The notes: a model not told the origin generated them from the sequence alone. DNA of 64,000 bases from Prorocentrum cordatum (GCA_963575745.1 CAUYUJ010003989.1:1-64000), one strand, 5' to 3'; counted from the first letter of the stretch, positions 9,207 through 19,262 are shown. A program made the numbers and translations.

Positions 9207-9312
9207 GGGTCAGTGGAAGCCCGAGCAGCGCGGGCACCGCGGGCCTGGGCATAACATAGAACTTTTTATCGAAGGCGTCTGTGGCGAGTCACCGCCGCCC
9301 CCCCCCCTCTCG

Positions 9313-9475
9313 AGGCGGGGATTTATGCATGACCACCGCCCAGAGGATCGATTTTCGCGGACCTCCACAGGCGGCGTGGGTATGGACACACATATATATA
9401 TATATATCTCTCTCTCTCTCCTGGGATTTGCTTCTATGTATTTGTGTGTCCGCGGGCCCCTTCAACATCCCCGCT
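9313..9475 (+). repeat. Fragments of two dispersed families
   Basis: CGAGGCGGGGATTTATGCAT then GACCACCGCC is one arm of the element at 41259-41428. A short TA/CT microsatellite (9389-9420) follows, then ATGTATTTGTGTGTCC and GGGCCCCTTCA, the right end of the SINE-like repeat at 14551-14704. Confidence 0.65.
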
Positions 9476-9820
9476 TCGCACCCTTGCCCGCTGGCAGCGC
9501 CCATGCGGCCAGACGCTGGGCCGAAGTCTGGCGAGGCTGTCGGACCATGTGCTCCCCCGGCCGTGGTGGAACCCAATGCGGGAACACCTTTGAGAGGAAG
9601 AGGAGGACGAGATGGAGGTGAAGGGCCCAAACCACTCCGAAATTTGGCACGCCGTGCACCCATATCGCAAGGCACAGGAGGCGGCGGATCGAGGACGCCT
9701 GCGGCGAATCACCGCCGCCCCCTGCCTCTCTGGGAAGCGCCTATGTGGTCGAACGTTGCGGCCAGAGCTCGGCCAGAGCTTGGCCAAGCTATCGGCCAGA
9801 CAAGATCCTTCAACTCCTGA

Positions 9821-10140
9821 CGCCAAGGCTCCCCAGAGCGCGGTGACGTACAAAGCTCGTCACACCAAGGCTCTCAAGGGCGAGCGGCAACGTAACAGTC
9901 TCTGAACACCAGGGCTCCCAACAGAGAGCGGCGACGTAACAAGCTCTTAGCTCTTCACAACAAGGCTCCGAATAGCGAAGGGTGCCATGAGCCATCTCGG
10001 GCAAGTTCCCGAGGCGCTCTTTCCGTTCCCGTGCCGGCCCAGGTGACGGAAAGAGCGAGGTATGAGCGAGAGACGTTTCGTAGATGGCGAAGCCCTTTTA
10101 AGGAGGGGGTCTGGGGGAGGGGGCAAGGCCGAAGACATTG
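9821..10140 (+). repeat. Long repeat L, copy 1
   Basis: Subunits of about 42 bases of the type CCAAGGCTCCCAGAGCGAGC precede GAAGGGTGCC, then CCATCTCGGGCAAG and GAGCGAGAGACGTTTCGTAG. A 12-bp stem CGCTCTTTCCGT / ACGGAAAGAGCG encloses a 17-base loop (10012-10052). Copies follow at 10380-10720 and 11318-11580. Confidence 0.85.
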
Positions 10141-10147
10141 GTCTATT

Positions 10148-10312
10148 GGCCTGTTTCCTTCTGTATTTTTTCAAATGAAGCGGCTCCTGGGCGGCTTCCA
10201 TGGCCTGTTTCTTAATATTTTTCAGGTGCAGGGCCGCCGGGGGTTTTCTTTTGTATTTTTTCGAGTGAAGCGGCTCCCGGGCGGCTTCCATGGCTTGTTG
10301 ATTCGCATTGTT
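10148..10312 (+). repeat. About 110-bp tandem duplicate (GAAGCGGCTC unit)
   Basis: TTTCAAATGAAGCGGCTCCT then GGGCGGCTTCCATGGC is repeated as TTTCGAGTGAAGCGGCTCCC then GGGCGGCTTCCATGGC. A third partial unit, GAGTGAAGCGGCTGAAG, follows long repeat L copy 2 at 10740. Confidence 0.8.
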
Positions 10313-10379
10313 TCATCAAAACGGTCCAAAAGGGCCCCAAATATATTCCCAAGTAGCCGCAGAGTCGCGAAGGAACAAC

Positions 10380-10720
10380 ATGGTTCCCCACAGCGAGCGG
10401 TAACGCAACAAACTCTGAACACCAAGATTTCCCAGAGCGCGGTGACGTCAACAACTCTCAACACCAAGGCTCCCAGGAGCGAGCGGCAACGTAACAGTCT
10501 CTGAACACCAGGGCTCCCAACGGAGAGCGGCGACGTAACAAGCTCTTCACACCAAGGCTCCCATGAGCGAAGGGTGCCGTGAGCCATCTCAGGCAAGTTC
10601 CTGGTCCTCTCTTTCCGTTCCCGTGCCGGCCCAGGTGACGGAAAGTGCGAGGTATGAGCGAGAGACGTTTCGTAGGGGGCGATGCCTTTTTAGGGAGGGA
10701 GTCCAGGGGAGGGGCCCGTT
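10380..10720 (+). repeat. Long repeat L, copy 2
   Basis: It has the same subunit order as 9821-10140, including the AAGTTCC block, the TTTCCGT/ACGGAAA stem (one mismatch near its end) and the GAGCGAGAGACGTTTCGTAG end. Confidence 0.85.
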
Positions 10721-10744
10721 TCCTTTTGTAGTTTTTTCGAGTGA

Positions 10745-11305
10745 AGCGGCTGAAGGGCTCCAAGAAGGCCCAAGAGGGAACCAAAACGATCCAAAGACGG
10801 CCCCAAGAGAGCTTCGGATGGCCTCCACACGGTCCAAGACAGCCTCCAGAGGCTTTCCAGAGGGCCCCGAGAGGGCCAGAGGATGCCACAAACATAGATT
10901 TCCCTATGGTTTTTGCAGTTTTTTTGGGGTTCTCGCTTTTTCGGGTCCAGACGGGCCCCAGACGGCCCAAGAGGCCCCAAATATCGTCCCAAGACGGCCC
11001 AAGAACGGTCCAAGAAGGCCCCCAGACGGCCCCGGAGGGGCCCAAAACGGCACAATAGGGCCCCACGACGGCCCCAAGAGGGCCCCAAGAGGCCTCAGAG
11101 AGCTCCAAGAGCCCAAAGAGGGCCAAAACAGGCTCCCAAAAAGGGCCCCAGGAGGCCCCGAAGAGAGCCGCGAGACAGCCACAGGCTTCCAAGACGCCCC
11201 AAGACTGCACAAAAAGGGCCCAAGACGGCCCAAGGTGGCCCCACAAGGGCTCCGAAAGGCCTCCACAGGGGCCCCTAGAAGATCCTCAAAAGGCCCAAGA
11301 GACGC
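10745..11305 (+). repeat. Degenerate CAAGA-GGCCC array (10-11 bp period)
   Basis: The words CCAAGA, GGCCCC and AGACGGCCC recur at spacings of about 10-11 bases over 550 bp. It is the complement of the CTTGG arrays at 18.4, 19.3, 19.9, 36.0, 37.4 and 62.4 kb. The open frames across it are low complexity and not convincing as genes. Confidence 0.8.
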
Positions 11306-11317
11306 TCAATAACACCA

Positions 11318-11580
11318 TGGCTCCCACCAGCGAGCGGCGACGTTGCAAGCTCTTGGCACCAAGGCTCCCCAGAGCGCGGTGACGTAAAAAGCTCGTCACG
11401 CCAAGGCTCCCAAGAGCCAGCGGCAACGCGAAAGTCTCGGAACACCAGGGCTCCCACCGGAGAGCGGCGACGCAACAAGCTCTCCGCACCAAGGCTTCCA
11501 AGAGCGAAGGGTGCCACGAGCCATCTCGGGCGAGCTCCCGAGGCGCTCTTTCCGCTCCCGTGCCGGCCCCGCTCTACGGG
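11318..11580 (+). repeat. Long repeat L, copy 3 (truncated)
   Basis: It has the CCAAGGCTCCCAAGAGC-type subunits and GCCATCTCGGGCGAGCTCCC, but breaks off after GTGCCGGCCC, inside the hairpin loop present in copies 1 and 2. Confidence 0.8.
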
Positions 11581-11699
11581 CCTTCGGCCCCTCCGGTCAC
11601 CGTCGAGGCTCCGACAAGAAGTCGTGCGGGAAGCGCAGGGGAACCAACCGGGGGGTGGGGGCCGCGCCGGGAACCCCCGGACGTGTGGGAGTTTGGGGT

Positions 11700-11872
11700 C
11701 CTCGGGTGTTGCCAGAGGTGCCCCTGGCCCAGGGTGCCCTCAGCTTTTCGCTCCCTTTCGGAGCCCCTGGGGCCCTCTGGGGCTCGTGAGGGGTGCCCAT
11801 GGAGGCCGTCTGGGCCACCCCGAGAGTCCTGGGGGTACCTTGGGCCAGGGGCACTTCTAGCAACACCCGAGG
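11700..11872. mobile_element. Inverted-repeat element J, copy 2
   Basis: CCTCGGGTGTTGCCAGAGGT then GCCCCTGGCCCAGGG is mirrored by CCTTGGGCCAGGGGC then ACTTCTAGCAACACCCGAGG. The arms of about 44 bases are nearly perfect. It is non-coding and no clear target duplication is visible. Confidence 0.88.
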
Positions 11873-11912
11873 TCTGGGCCCCTTGAGAGGTCCAATCCTG
11901 AGCACTCCAGCT

Positions 11913-12130
11913 GCGTTCGGCGTCACCCCAACATACTTAATACTAGGTGTCCGTCGCCCCCCCCAGGGGCGACGCCCGCGCCGAGAAATCTTTACGTATG
12001 TGCGTCGTGGCGGGCGCTTACTGGCCACGCCGCTCGGGAAACGACATGCTGCAAGATGGGCATGCCACATGGCTCGGGTCGGACGCGCGTCTCCGAGGAC
12101 GACATCTGTTACTAGCACGTCTCTGTGCGC
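11913..12130 (+). repeat. Dispersed repeat family C, copy 2
   Basis: GGCGTCACCCCAACATACTT, CCCAGGGGCGACGCC, CGTGGCGGGCGCTTACTGGC and GCAAGATGGGCAT match 1704-1930 throughout. The direct repeats that flank copy 1 are absent here. Confidence 0.8.
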
Positions 12131-12317
12131 CCCACACGTGCCCCGCGGCACGGTGGCGGACCTTGTCGGGCGTCTTTTCCGCTTCCGCGCAGCAGCTGCT
12201 GCGCGTGCGCACCTGCCGGGCCCTCTGTTGCCTCGCGTCTGCGGTCTGCCCTCCACGGGTCGGGGGGGGCACGTCAGGCTCGAGTGCGCCGGAGCTCGGG
12301 CTCGCTCCCCCTCGCAG

Positions 12318-12510
12318 GCCTAGAGGCTGACACCAACGCCAATGTCGGCGGTGTGCCTCCACCGAGGGAAGACGATCCCGAGCTCGGTGACGGTGGTAAT
12401 ATTCTGGCTTCCAAGGTGGCCGGAATATTGCCACCAACACCGAAGTCTAGGACCATCTTCCCTCTGTGGAGGCAGCCCCCTGTGCTGGAGCTGCTGGTGC
12501 CCATTTCTGG
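12318..12510 (-). mobile_element. Fold-back element K, copy 2 (inverted)
   Basis: CTAGAGGCTGACACCAACGC and GGCGGTGTGCCTCCACCGAG run opposite to 8495-8710, and CTTCCCTCTGTGGAGGC forms the paired arm. Positions 12511-12860 after it are GC-rich with no recognised gene. Confidence 0.75.
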
Positions 12511-12864
12511 GCCTCCAACGCCCTCTTCTGACGAGCCCGTCCCGAGTTTCGGCGGTCCAGTGTTCGTGGGATGTCTGCAGCGGGAGCCCGCGTCCAGAGG
12601 CAGACCGGGTCGCGCCCTCTATAGGACGGCCCCGTCCCCCCCCCCAACAAGAGGCCGAGTCTTGCGTCTCCCCGAGCAGGGTCACCGGAGCGGCCAGGGA
12701 GGCCAGAGCCCGAAGATGGCTGGGGGGCCGAGGTGGCCCGCCACCTCAGGCCGGCCACAACTGGGGGAGCTGTGGTCCTTGCCCCCCTAGAGGACCCATC
12801 GATTTCGACACCCCGCTCGAGAGATCGTCGATGCGATGGGTTCCCCCAGGGGGGTAAGGACAAC

Positions 12865-13030
12865 AGTCAGGAGGGGAAAAAACACACAGACACGATTCAT
12901 CGTCGATCCCCAGGAAAATGTGGGAAACTGTGGGACGTGCGGGGGGAAGGCACAGACCCAGAAAATATGGGAAAATAGGGGGGATCTTTTTATTCGTGTG
13001 TATTTATTTGTGTGTCCTGGGGCCCCTTTA
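12865..13030. repeat. SINE-like repeat M, copy 1
   Basis: CAGGAGGGGAAAAAACACAC, GACACGATTCATCGTCGATC, several TGGGAAA words and TATTTATTTGTGTGTCC end in GGGGCCCC. Related copies are at 13602-13768, 14551-14704 and 52997-53155. Confidence 0.8.
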
Positions 13031-13196
13031 CACAGCTCCGCCAGCCGTGGCTGGTCGGCACCTGCGTCTGGAAGGCAGGCCGGGGGGGGGGGAAGGAGCC
13101 CAGCGGTCGCCACGGCTGGGCGCGCCTCGAAACGTGCGTATAGGCCTCGACCTCGGGATGGGGGTCCGGGGGCTTCATCTCGAGCGGGTTTGCCCT

Positions 13197-13480
13197 CGTT
13201 CCTCCTCCTCGGTCCTCCTCCTCCTCCTCCTCCTCCTCCTCCTCCTCCTCCTCCTCCTCCTCGCTCCTCCTCCTCCTTCCTCCTCCTCCTCCTCCTCCTC
13301 CTCCTCCTCCTCCTCCTCCTCCTCCCTCCTCCTCCTCCTCCTCCTCTCCTCTCTCCTCCTCCTCCTCCTCCTCCTCCTCCTCTCCTCCTCCTCCTCCTCC
13401 TCCCTCTCATCCCTCTCCTCCTCCTCCTCCTCCTCCTCCTCCTCCTCGTCCTCCTCCTCCTCCTCCTCCTCGTCCCCCCT
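13197..13480 (+). repeat. (TCC)n microsatellite
   Basis: Nearly pure CCT triplets with a few CTCT and CGT interruptions. The frames through it are poly-Ser, poly-Leu or poly-Glu. Confidence 0.98.
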
Positions 13481-13601
13481 CTCGTCCAGCGCAGACCCGA
13501 CGGCCGCTTCCAAGCATCACGTCAGCGGCGTGACCCGACGGAGTCACCGCAGAGGCCAGGGAGGCCAGGAACTGGGTTGAGGGGCTTCGGCGTGCCTGCA
13601 T

Positions 13602-13768
13602 GTTTCAGGAGGGAAAAACCACACAGACACAATTAATCTTCGATTTCCCAGAAAATAAGGGAAGATATGGGAAGTGGGGGGAAGACAGAAAACCCATAAA
13701 ATTCGGGAAAATATGAGGAATCATGTTATTTGTGTGTATTGATTTGTGTGTCCCAGGGCCCCTTCAAT
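13602..13768. repeat. SINE-like repeat M, copy 2
   Basis: TTTCAGGAGGGAAAAACCAC, CAGACACAATTAATCTTCG and GTGTGTCCCAGGGCCCCTTC. Positions 13769-14540 after it contain AT/GC mixed unique sequence, with an internal repeat of TCTCAAGGATCG...TGCTTTTCCCTCC (about 14096 and 14344). Confidence 0.8.
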
Positions 13769-14550
13769 GCTGAGATCCTTCGGTCCAGCAGTCCTGCCGG
13801 CCAGATCGCTGCACCGAGGCAACATTGGGCCCGTCGCATCCCGTCTGCCGTCTGTTGCTCTTCCATCTCATTCCATCTTGGATCCCATCTTCCGTCCCAT
13901 TGCGTGCAGTTTCCGTCCTCGTCGTGGCGCATCGCCCTCCTCGATGATATTCCATTCGGCGCGGTAGCGCTTGCCTACTTCGCTGTGGCGCCGACACATG
14001 GAACATGATTTTCAGCATGGCAGGTTGCCCATCGGTGGTTGAAAGCAGGTGCTCCGGGATTCCGAGGCTCCAGCCTGCCCTTAGGTGCCTTCACATCTCA
14101 AGGATCGGGTGCTTTTCCCTCCTGTGTCTGGGGGGCGGGGTCGGGCGGAGATCCAGCTTACGGTAGAGGGAAACAATTACTGAACACTCCCCCTCCCCCC
14201 AAACTCAATGTTGGCACGCGCGGGGGAGACTGCGGTCGAAGTGCATCTCATCAGACCCACCGCCAACGTTGAACATTGGGGGGAGGGGGAGGCCTTGATG
14301 GATGAATGTGGCATGTGTTCGCTAATTTGTTCCGAGGCCTGTATCTCAAGGATCGAGTGCTTTTCCCTCCTTCGTCTTCGGGGGGTCGGGCGGAGATCCA
14401 GCTTACCTCCAGCGCCTGCCTTCTTCAGGCCCACCCGCTCCTTCCGGCCCGTGGGGGAAGTCCTCCTGGCCCGCACGCCCGGCCTGCTCTGCAAGGCCAT
14501 GGCGACCCGGGCCGCGTGCCAGGGGCGCGACAGAAGAAGAGCAGGCGAGG

Positions 14551-14704
14551 AAAAGAAACACACAGACACAATTAATCGTCGGTCCCCCAGAAAATATGGG
14601 AAAATATGGGAAGTGGTGGGGAAGACAGAAACCCAGAACATATGGGAAAATATGGGGAATCCTTTTATTTATGTGTATTTATTTGCGTGTCCCAGGGCCC
14701 CTTC
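14551..14704. mobile_element. SINE-like repeat M, copy 3, with 16-bp flanking duplication
   Basis: The body runs from AAAAGAAACACACAGACACA to TGTCCCAGGGCCCCTTC. The 16-mer AGAAGAGCAGGCGAGG occurs at 14535-14550 and exactly again at 14705-14720. A duplication of that length suits target-primed retrotransposition. No tRNA-type A/B boxes were recognised, and the T-rich end is on the minus strand. Confidence 0.8.
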
Positions 14705-14817
14705 AGAAGAGCAGGCGAGGGTCTGGAGCCCTTGAGGCCACGGGGCCCCTCGGAGCGAAGGTCGAGGGGGGAGAAGCGGGTATAGCCAGGACCCCAGGTG
14801 ATGGGACCCGGTCAGTG

Positions 14818-14876
14818 TTACGTCGGGCCTGCCCCTCTACTGGTGGAATAGTCGGGGGACTATGTTTGATTTTTTC
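14818..14876 (+). mobile_element. MULE-like MITE, copy 6 (left half only)
   Basis: CGTCGGGCCTGCCCCTCTAC and AATAGTCGGGGGACTATG are intact, but the element stops where composite repeat N begins (CATCCTGTGGTGTTGGGTCC). Confidence 0.7.
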
Positions 14877-14879
14877 CCA

Positions 14880-15192
14880 ACCATCCTGTGGTGTTGGGTC
14901 CTCGTTTTGAAGAGACGTCGCCCCGCGTTTCTTCCTCCTCCTTCCTCCTCCTCCTCTTCCTCCCCCTCCCATCATCATCGTCATCATCATCATCATTCTT
15001 CTTCTTCTTCTTCTTATTATTATTATTATTACTACTACTATTATGATTAGTATTATTATTATTGTTCTTCTTCTTCTTCTTCTTATTCTTATTATTATCA
15101 TCATCGTCATCGTCATCACCATGATCATCATCGACATCATCGACGTCATCATCACCACCATCATCATCATCGTCATCGTCATCACCCAATTG
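14880..15192 (+). repeat. Composite repeat N, copy 1: head and trinucleotide core
   Basis: The head, CCATCCTGTGGTGTTGGGTC then CTCGTTTTGA, is shared with 34816 and 38646. It is followed by TCC, ATC, TTC, TTA and ATC/GTC trinucleotide runs. The core is far shorter than the one at 38.7-39.7 kb. Confidence 0.85.
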
Positions 15193-15535
15193 GGCACACC
15201 CCTCACACGTTTCGTGGCCCCATAGGGAGCTCCACCGAAGGCCCCTGTGGCTGCGTTCGCAAACGCCCACCGCACCCAGTTCGGCGCACCCCTCACACGT
15301 TTCGTGGCCCCATAGGGAGCCTCACCGAAGGCCCCCGTGGCTGCGTTCGCATGCGCCCACCGCACCTAGGTCGGCACACCCCTCACACGTTTCGTGGCCT
15401 CATAGGGAGCTCCACCGAAGGCCCCAGTGGCTGCGTTCGCATGCGCCCACCGCACCCATTTCGGCACACGTTCACACGTTTCGTGGCCCCATAAGGAGTT
15501 CCACCGAAGGCCCCAATGGCTGCGTTCGCACACGT
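15184..15535 (+). repeat. About 91-bp satellite of composite repeat N (4 units)
   Basis: Each unit has CACCCCTCACACGTTTCGTG, GCCCCATAGGGAGCTCCACC, GAAGGCCCC and a GTTCGCATGCGCCCACC block. Related arrays are at 23812-24120, 34925-35220 and 39700-40275. Confidence 0.92.
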
Positions 15536-15539
15536 GGGG

Positions 15540-16345
15540 GCTCGTTGGGGCGTTCGCCTTGCGCATGCGCTATCGGACGGTCGCACGTAGGTCGGTGGCT
15601 CAGAAGGACAAGACCATCGCGGATTTTTTGCAATTGTGTTCTGCACTCGTTGGAGCGTTCGCTTTGCGTTCGCGTGGTTCAGAGGGTCGCACGTTGGCTG
15701 GTGGGGAGGAAGCGCGGGGGTGGGTGGACATTCGTCGAGAGCTTTCGAGTGCGTAAAAGGACAATACCATCGAGTTTTTTTTGATTTTTTTGGGGGGGCT
15801 CGTCGGGGCGTTCGCTTTGCGCATACGCTATCGGACGGTCGCACGTGGGTCGGTCGCTCAGAAGGACAGGGCCATCGCGAAATTTGAAATTGTGTTCTGC
15901 GCTCGTTGGAGCGTTCGCAGTGCGCTCGCGTGTTCTCAGGGTCGCACGTTGGCCGGTGGGGGAGGAAGCGCGGGGGGGTGGAAATTCGTTAAGGGTTTTC
16001 GAGTGCGTAGAAGGACAAGGTCATCGCGAATTTTTAAACAATTGTTTTTTGGGGTCGTTGGGGTGTTCGCCTTGCGGCGTCACTAACGCCGACTTTTCAA
16101 TTCCGCGCCCTGCCAGGTAGATGGGGTTCGCCGTGCGTGCGTGGAGAGTTTTCCAGTGCGGAGAAGGACAAGACCATCGCGATTTTTTTGAAATTGTTTT
16201 TTGGGGGTCGTTGGGGTGTTCGCCTTGCGCAGACGCTATCGGACGGTCGCACGAACAGATTTCCTCGTGTGGGGCATGCCGACATGGGCGTCGCGGCGTG
16301 CGGACGCTGCCGTCGGCAATTCTGGGGGGGCTCCTTGCGGCGGCC
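15540..16345 (+). repeat. Higher-order satellite, alternating A (about 100 bp) and B (about 152 bp) units
   Basis: A units carry GCGCATGCGCTATCGGACGG, TCGCACGTAGGTCGG and AAGGACAAGACCATCGCG. B units carry GTCGCACGTTGGC, GGAAGCGCGGGGG and TTCGAGTGCGTA. The order is A-B-A-B then a partly rearranged unit, a period of about 257 bp. Confidence 0.85.
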
Positions 16346-16554
16346 ACATTCAGTGTCACAAGTACTCAGAGCCAGTCATACTCAAACCGTTCACATTCAG
16401 ATACGATTACACTGGGCCGAGTCATGTTCCCATTCATGTACATAGACTCGCTCGCACGCAAACTCTTTCACAAACAGACGCACTCGCGCTCAGACTCACC
16501 CGCGCTCAGTCTCTCGTACTCAGAACTATAATATTTGTTCGTGTTGTGTACCCC

Positions 16555-16685
16555 CGCCGCACGTTTCGGCGCACCCTTCATGCGGTTCGTGGCCCCATAG
16601 GGAGCGCCACCGAGGAATCTATCCACAATTGCGGTATTCACAACTACGTATGGTAGGGTCCTTCGCCAGGCTAATTTTTTTCCAA
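16555..16685 (+). repeat. Composite repeat N, copy 1: last satellite unit and tail
   Basis: A final satellite unit (CGGTTCGTGGCCCCATAGGG) is followed by TTGCGGTATTCACAACTACG, TATGGTAGGGTCC and TTCGCCAGGCTAATTTT. The same tail ends the copies at 24130-24205 and 40455-40512. Confidence 0.8.
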
Positions 16686-16808
16686 TACGAAACAAATAGT
16701 CGTGGGACTATGTTTTTACAATTTCTTTTGAGCATTTTGGGGGTATTGCTTGACTCTTTTCTATTTTTCGTTCAAGATCCCCCTGTCGGGGGACCTGCCC
16801 GACCTAAG
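16686..16808 (+). mobile_element. MULE-like MITE, copy 7 (right part)
   Basis: AATAGTCGTGGGACTATG and CCCCCTGTCGGGGGACCTGC then CCGACCTAA are present; the left inverted repeat is lost at the junction with composite repeat N. The junction with family A on its right is shared with 21381. Confidence 0.8.
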
Positions 16809-16968
16809 GTCAGTGGCAGGGCCCCAGAGCCCCGGAATTTGCCAGAGTCACCAAAAGCCAGGTCTGCCGTAGCTGGTGTTTTTGTCGGGCGACGGCAGGT
16901 CCGGTGAGTGGAACGGGGCGATGGGGGGCGACAGGTCCCACTAGACCCAGTTCTGCCAGCGCCCGAGA
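16809..16968 (+). repeat. Dispersed repeat family A, copy 2
   Basis: GGTCAGTGGCAGGGCCCCAG, TCTGCCGTAGCTGGTG and CCAGTTCTGCCAGCGCCCGA match 18-208. Positions 16969-17680 after it are GC-rich without a recognised gene. Confidence 0.85.
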
Positions 16969-17684
16969 GAAGTGCTCGGCCCCGACAGTGCCGGGCCGCC
17001 TGGCCGCCGGGCTCCGTGTCGGCTTGGGTCCTGCCCGCAGGGCGGCTGCTGCCCCCTCGAGGTCTTCACGAGCCGCGGATGCGTTCATGCCCACGCCCTG
17101 GCAGTCTGGCTTTCGGGGGTGCGATCCTGGGGCTATGTGGCCGCATGGGCAAAGTCCACGCGGGGCAGCCGCCACAAAACCATCCCGTGTCCTCGGAGTT
17201 GGGGCCTGGGGGCCTGGCCCGCGCATGCCTTCACGGGCATGGCCGCGCCGTGAGGAACCACGACGGTCTCGTGCACCAGCCGAAGAGAGGCAGCGAGGCA
17301 GGGGGGGCCAGACCTCCTCGGGTCATGAAGGAGTCACGACGGACGTTTTGTTTGTTTGTTTGTTTTGTTCTCTGGGCTCCGGGGGCTCTCGTCGGGCCCC
17401 GGGACCTTTCAAGAAAGACTCGGGTTGGCAACCCGTCCCTGGGGCACGGGTCGGGACTTGTTGGGGGCCGCGCACGGACATATGTCAAGACGTCGCGAGT
17501 CTCGGGCAGCGTGCCTCTGGCGTGATGGGGGGTCCCTTGCCCAAGCTGGAGAGAGTGGCCGGGGCCAGCCCTTCCATTCTTTGCAGCCCAGGCCAGGCTC
17601 CCTCCAGGGCTGCAGCTCCGGTGGTCTCTTCCCAGCTGTTTCGGCCCTCGCGCGGAGGGGTTCGGAAGGGGGGATGGGGAGGGC

Positions 17685-17930
17685 GGCCTCCTCCTCCTCC
17701 TCCTCCTCCTCTTGCTGCTGCTGCTCCTCCTCCTCCTCCTCCTCCTCCTCGTGCTCCTCCGCCTCTTCCTCCTCCTCCTCCTCCTCCTCCTCCTCCTCCT
17801 CGTCCTCCTCCTTCCCCTCCTCCTCCTCCTCCTCCTCCTCCTCCTCCTCCTCGTGTTCCTCCTCCTCCTCCTTCTCCTCCTCGTGCTCCTCCTCCTCCTC
17901 CTCCTCCTCATTCTCCTTCTCGTCCCTCGC
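17685..17930 (+). repeat. (TCC)n microsatellite with CGT/TGC interruptions
   Basis: Mostly CTCCTC repeats with interspersed TCGTGC. It lies in non-coding context. Confidence 0.98.
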
Positions 17931-18169
17931 CTCTGCCACTTATCGCTGTCGCGAGGCTTATCTGGATGGGTACCCTCATGTTCTTCGTTTTGCTGTTTCC
18001 CGTTTGGGATCTTCGTGATGCTTAATGCTCTCTCTTCGCTCTCTGAGAAACTCTTTGGGATTTCCTCCCTGGAATGTTGTTCGTTAGGGCAGCTTCGTGG
18101 TTGCCCCGGGCCTTCGGCGGTGGGGCCTGGGCTCGGTTGGCGTCCTTGTGAGAATGATTCGACGGTACT

Positions 18170-18345
18170 GCCTACGGACGTTTCGGGGAGGGTACCCTTC
18201 TAAGCTCCTGCTCATCGGATGCTCTCGTGCATTCTGGTGGGGTGCCTTTGCATGTTCTGTGTGCTTTGGCCGGCGGAGGGTCTCGGGTTCTTGAGGGGAG
18301 TTCTTCTGGCCTGGGTCCGACTGTATTTCTCCTGGCCGCCCACCC
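18170..18345 (+). repeat. Dispersed repeat family H, copy 2
   Basis: GAGGGTACCCTTCTAAGCTC, TTTGGCCGGCGGAGGGTCTC and TTCTTCTGGCCTGGGTCCGA, as at 7300-7430 and 45803-45930. Confidence 0.78.
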
Positions 18346-18419
18346 GTTCCGTTTACCTTTGTAGCGTGATTCCTCTCGCTTCGCGGGGTGCATGTCAGGA
18401 CCACGTACAGCCCAGTCGT

Positions 18420-18800
18420 TCTGAGGCCTCATGGAGGCCTTTCGGGAGCCTCCAGCATTTTGTGGGCCAGCTTGGGTGTCGTTTTGCCTTTTTGCACGTT
18501 TGTCAAAATTGCACGCGTCGATAAGGCCTCTTGGAGGCTTCTTGGAAGCCTCTTTTGGGGGCCTCTGGGGCCTTTGGGGGACCAAAAGGGGCCTCTTGGG
18601 CGCGTCTTGGACTGTCTTGAAGCGCTCTTGCGCCGTCTGGACCCTGCGGGCGCAGTCTTGGATGCTTCTTGGTGCCGCTTGCGTGCTCTCTTGGGGTCCT
18701 CTTTGGGTGGTCTTGAGGGCTTCTTGGGCCCTTTTGGGGTCCGGGGGTCCCCTTGGGCCGCAAGGGGGTCCATTCGGAGGCTGCTTGGGCCACTCTCGGC
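18420..18800 (+). repeat. Degenerate CTTGG-GGCC array
   Basis: CTCTTGGGGGCC, GTCTTGGAGCG and similar words recur every 10-20 bases. It is the reverse complement of the type at 10745-11305. Confidence 0.8.
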
Positions 18801-18889
18801 GGCCGAACCTTCGAAACTGCGAGAACGTCATTCACGAATCTACAGAAGAATATTACACCTGAGAAAACCCCAATCAGTGGATGATTTGG

Positions 18890-19165
18890 AAATTAGTCAT
18901 ATGGATCTTGAGATCTGTTGCGAGATCGACAATGAGATCGATCGTGGAATCGATAGAGGACGATTGTAAGGTCGATCGTGAGACCGAGAGTGACATCGAT
19001 TCAATGAGATCGATAGGGAGATCGATCGCGAGATCGCTCGTGCGATCTCTGGTGAGATCGATTGTGAGATCGATTGTGAGATCGATGGTGAGATCGATGG
19101 TGAGATCGATAGAGAGGTGGGAAATGAGATCGATGCTGAGACCGATCGATAAGAAGATCGACCAT
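18890..19165 (+). repeat. GAGATCGAT tandem array
   Basis: About twenty GAGATCGAT-type words (period near 12 bp: GATCGATNGTGA) are present. ATCGAT is palindromic, so both strands read alike locally. GATC sites are extremely dense. Confidence 0.92.
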
Positions 19166-19199
19166 GAACCGGGGAACTTGGGAACCTCGCCGCCCACCG

Positions 19200-19262
19200 A
19201 AATCGGCCCGGGAACCGGGAACCCGGGAACCCGGAACCCGGGAACCCGGGAACCCAGCGTGC
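19200..19262 (+). repeat. GGGAACCC short tandem repeat
   Basis: CCGGGAACCCGGGAACCCGG repeats with an 8-base period directly follow the GATCGAT array. Confidence 0.9.

Noticed and set aside
15184-15535. Regular 91-bp repeats considered as a CRISPR array
   Set aside because: The whole unit repeats; there are no constant short repeats with unique spacers, and the context is eukaryotic.
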